NCBI GenBank assembly: GCA_022776205.1
Contig: JALFIK010000154.1
Coordinates: forward strand, 1-13,558
Reading direction: 5' to 3'
Length of the DNA: 13,558 bases
Origin: Eubacterium sp.
GTDB lineage: Bacteria > Bacillota > Clostridia > Lachnospirales > Lachnospiraceae
The notes under the pieces were generated by a model. The model saw only the letters and a program-made list of their open reading frames with translations. It made no database searches and had not been told where the DNA came from. Within the stretch, counting starts at the first letter, position 1; each line of letters starts with the position of its first letter. The translations under genes and the position numbers were made by a program. This document shows positions 13,179 to 13,558 of this stretch, piece after piece.

Positions 13179-13558
13179 ATGGATACAGAGTATTATCTCG
13201 GGCTCAATCTGGAAAACGATGGTCTCGGCTGGGCAGCAACGGATAAAGATTATAATATAGTAAGAGCACATGGAAAAACGCTATGGGGAGTAAGACTTTT
13301 CAATAATGCGGAAAATGCAACAGAAAGAAGAAGTCATCGAATTTCGAGACGAAGACTCGACAGAAGAAATCAGCGGCTTTTGCTCCTTCAGCAGTTATTT
13401 GAAGACGAGATTAATAGAATAGATGATGGATTTTTTCTACGAATGAAAGAAAGTCAATATGTTCCGGAAGATAAAAAAGATAAAGACGGGAACTGCCCTG
13501 TTCTGCCGTACTCCCTGTTTGTAGATGCAGATTATACAGATAAAGATTATCATAAACA
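13179..13558 (+). CDS. cas9: Cas9 N-terminus (partial) with substituted RuvC-I catalytic aspartate
   Basis: The first 126 codons of a Cas9, open to the window edge. The start YYLGLNLENDGLGWAATD (5-22) is the RuvC-I motif. S. pyogenes Cas9 reads GLDIGTNSVGWAV here, so the catalytic D10 is N10 (codon AAT, 13206-13208) and IGTNS is LENDG. The GLWGVRLF-like strand (LWGVRLF, 35-41) and the arginine-rich bridge helix (R50, R51, R54, R57-59, R62, R63, R66) are intact, as is EINRIDDGFFLRMKES (77-92). This matches family II-A-like Cas9s and their guide-binding region. GAGAGG lies 7 nt before the ATG. The protein is expected to lack RuvC cleavage of the non-target strand; HNH, RuvC-II and RuvC-III are not visible. 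No own promoter is clear in the 55 nt after the tracrRNA. Confidence 0.93.
   Translation, partial: MDTEYYLGLNLENDGLGWAATDKDYNIVRAHGKTLWGVRLFNNAENATERRSHRISRRRLDRRNQRLLLLQQLFEDEINRIDDGFFLRMKESQYVPEDKKDKDGNCPVLPYSLFVDADYTDKDYHK

Overview
The window reads as chromosomal DNA of a low-to-moderate GC Firmicute, most likely a Lachnospiraceae-type clostridium. This is inferred from AGGAGG ribosome sites, consensus sigma-A promoters, a Prp-cleavable N-terminus on L27, a divergent lexA/yneA pair, a stand-alone corrinoid-activation-like protein, and a Cas9/tracrRNA of the type seen in gut clostridia. Organism identity is inferred from protein character only; no search was run.

Layout. Positions 1-190 hold a structured non-coding stretch (a long imperfect stem, then a strong terminator). 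A minus-strand gene (247-1731) encodes a Lon-like AAA+ ATPase without a protease domain, whose Walker B aspartate is asparagine. A divergent promoter region with a textbook WalR-type box precedes a secreted Big2 + 3D-domain cell-wall protein (1977-2636). Next come a short RNase E/G family protein lacking the zinc-link (2713-3927) and a small corrinoid-activation-domain-like protein with a cysteine-rich tail (3929-4564). The ribosomal block follows: L21 leader, rplU, prp, rpmA and a terminator. It continues into the GTPase/ribosome-assembly operon obgE-yhbY-nadD-yqeK-rsfS, with 4-nt start/stop overlaps at its end. A perfect bidirectional terminator separates rsfS from lexA (minus).

lexA and a yneA-type LysM division inhibitor are divergent, with SOS-box-like palindromes between them; one sits in the 17-nt spacer of a perfect TTGACA/TATAAT promoter. 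A 22-bp perfect inverted repeat separates yneA from a convergent tyrosine recombinase (TTG start). A secreted GHL10/DUF187 glycosyl-hydrolase-like protein follows.

The right end (12970-13558) opens a type II CRISPR-Cas locus: a consensus promoter, a tracrRNA ending in an intrinsic terminator, then the first 126 codons of cas9, cut off by the window edge. The notable point is the RuvC-I motif. The catalytic aspartate (D10 in S. pyogenes Cas9) is asparagine and the normally conserved IGTNS loop reads LENDG, while the GWA motif and arginine-rich bridge helix are intact. This predicts a naturally RuvC-defective Cas9 (a target-strand nickase, or a binder if HNH is also degenerate) that still has its guide RNA machinery. 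The HNH domain, the adaptation genes and the array lie outside the window, so that reading cannot be completed here.
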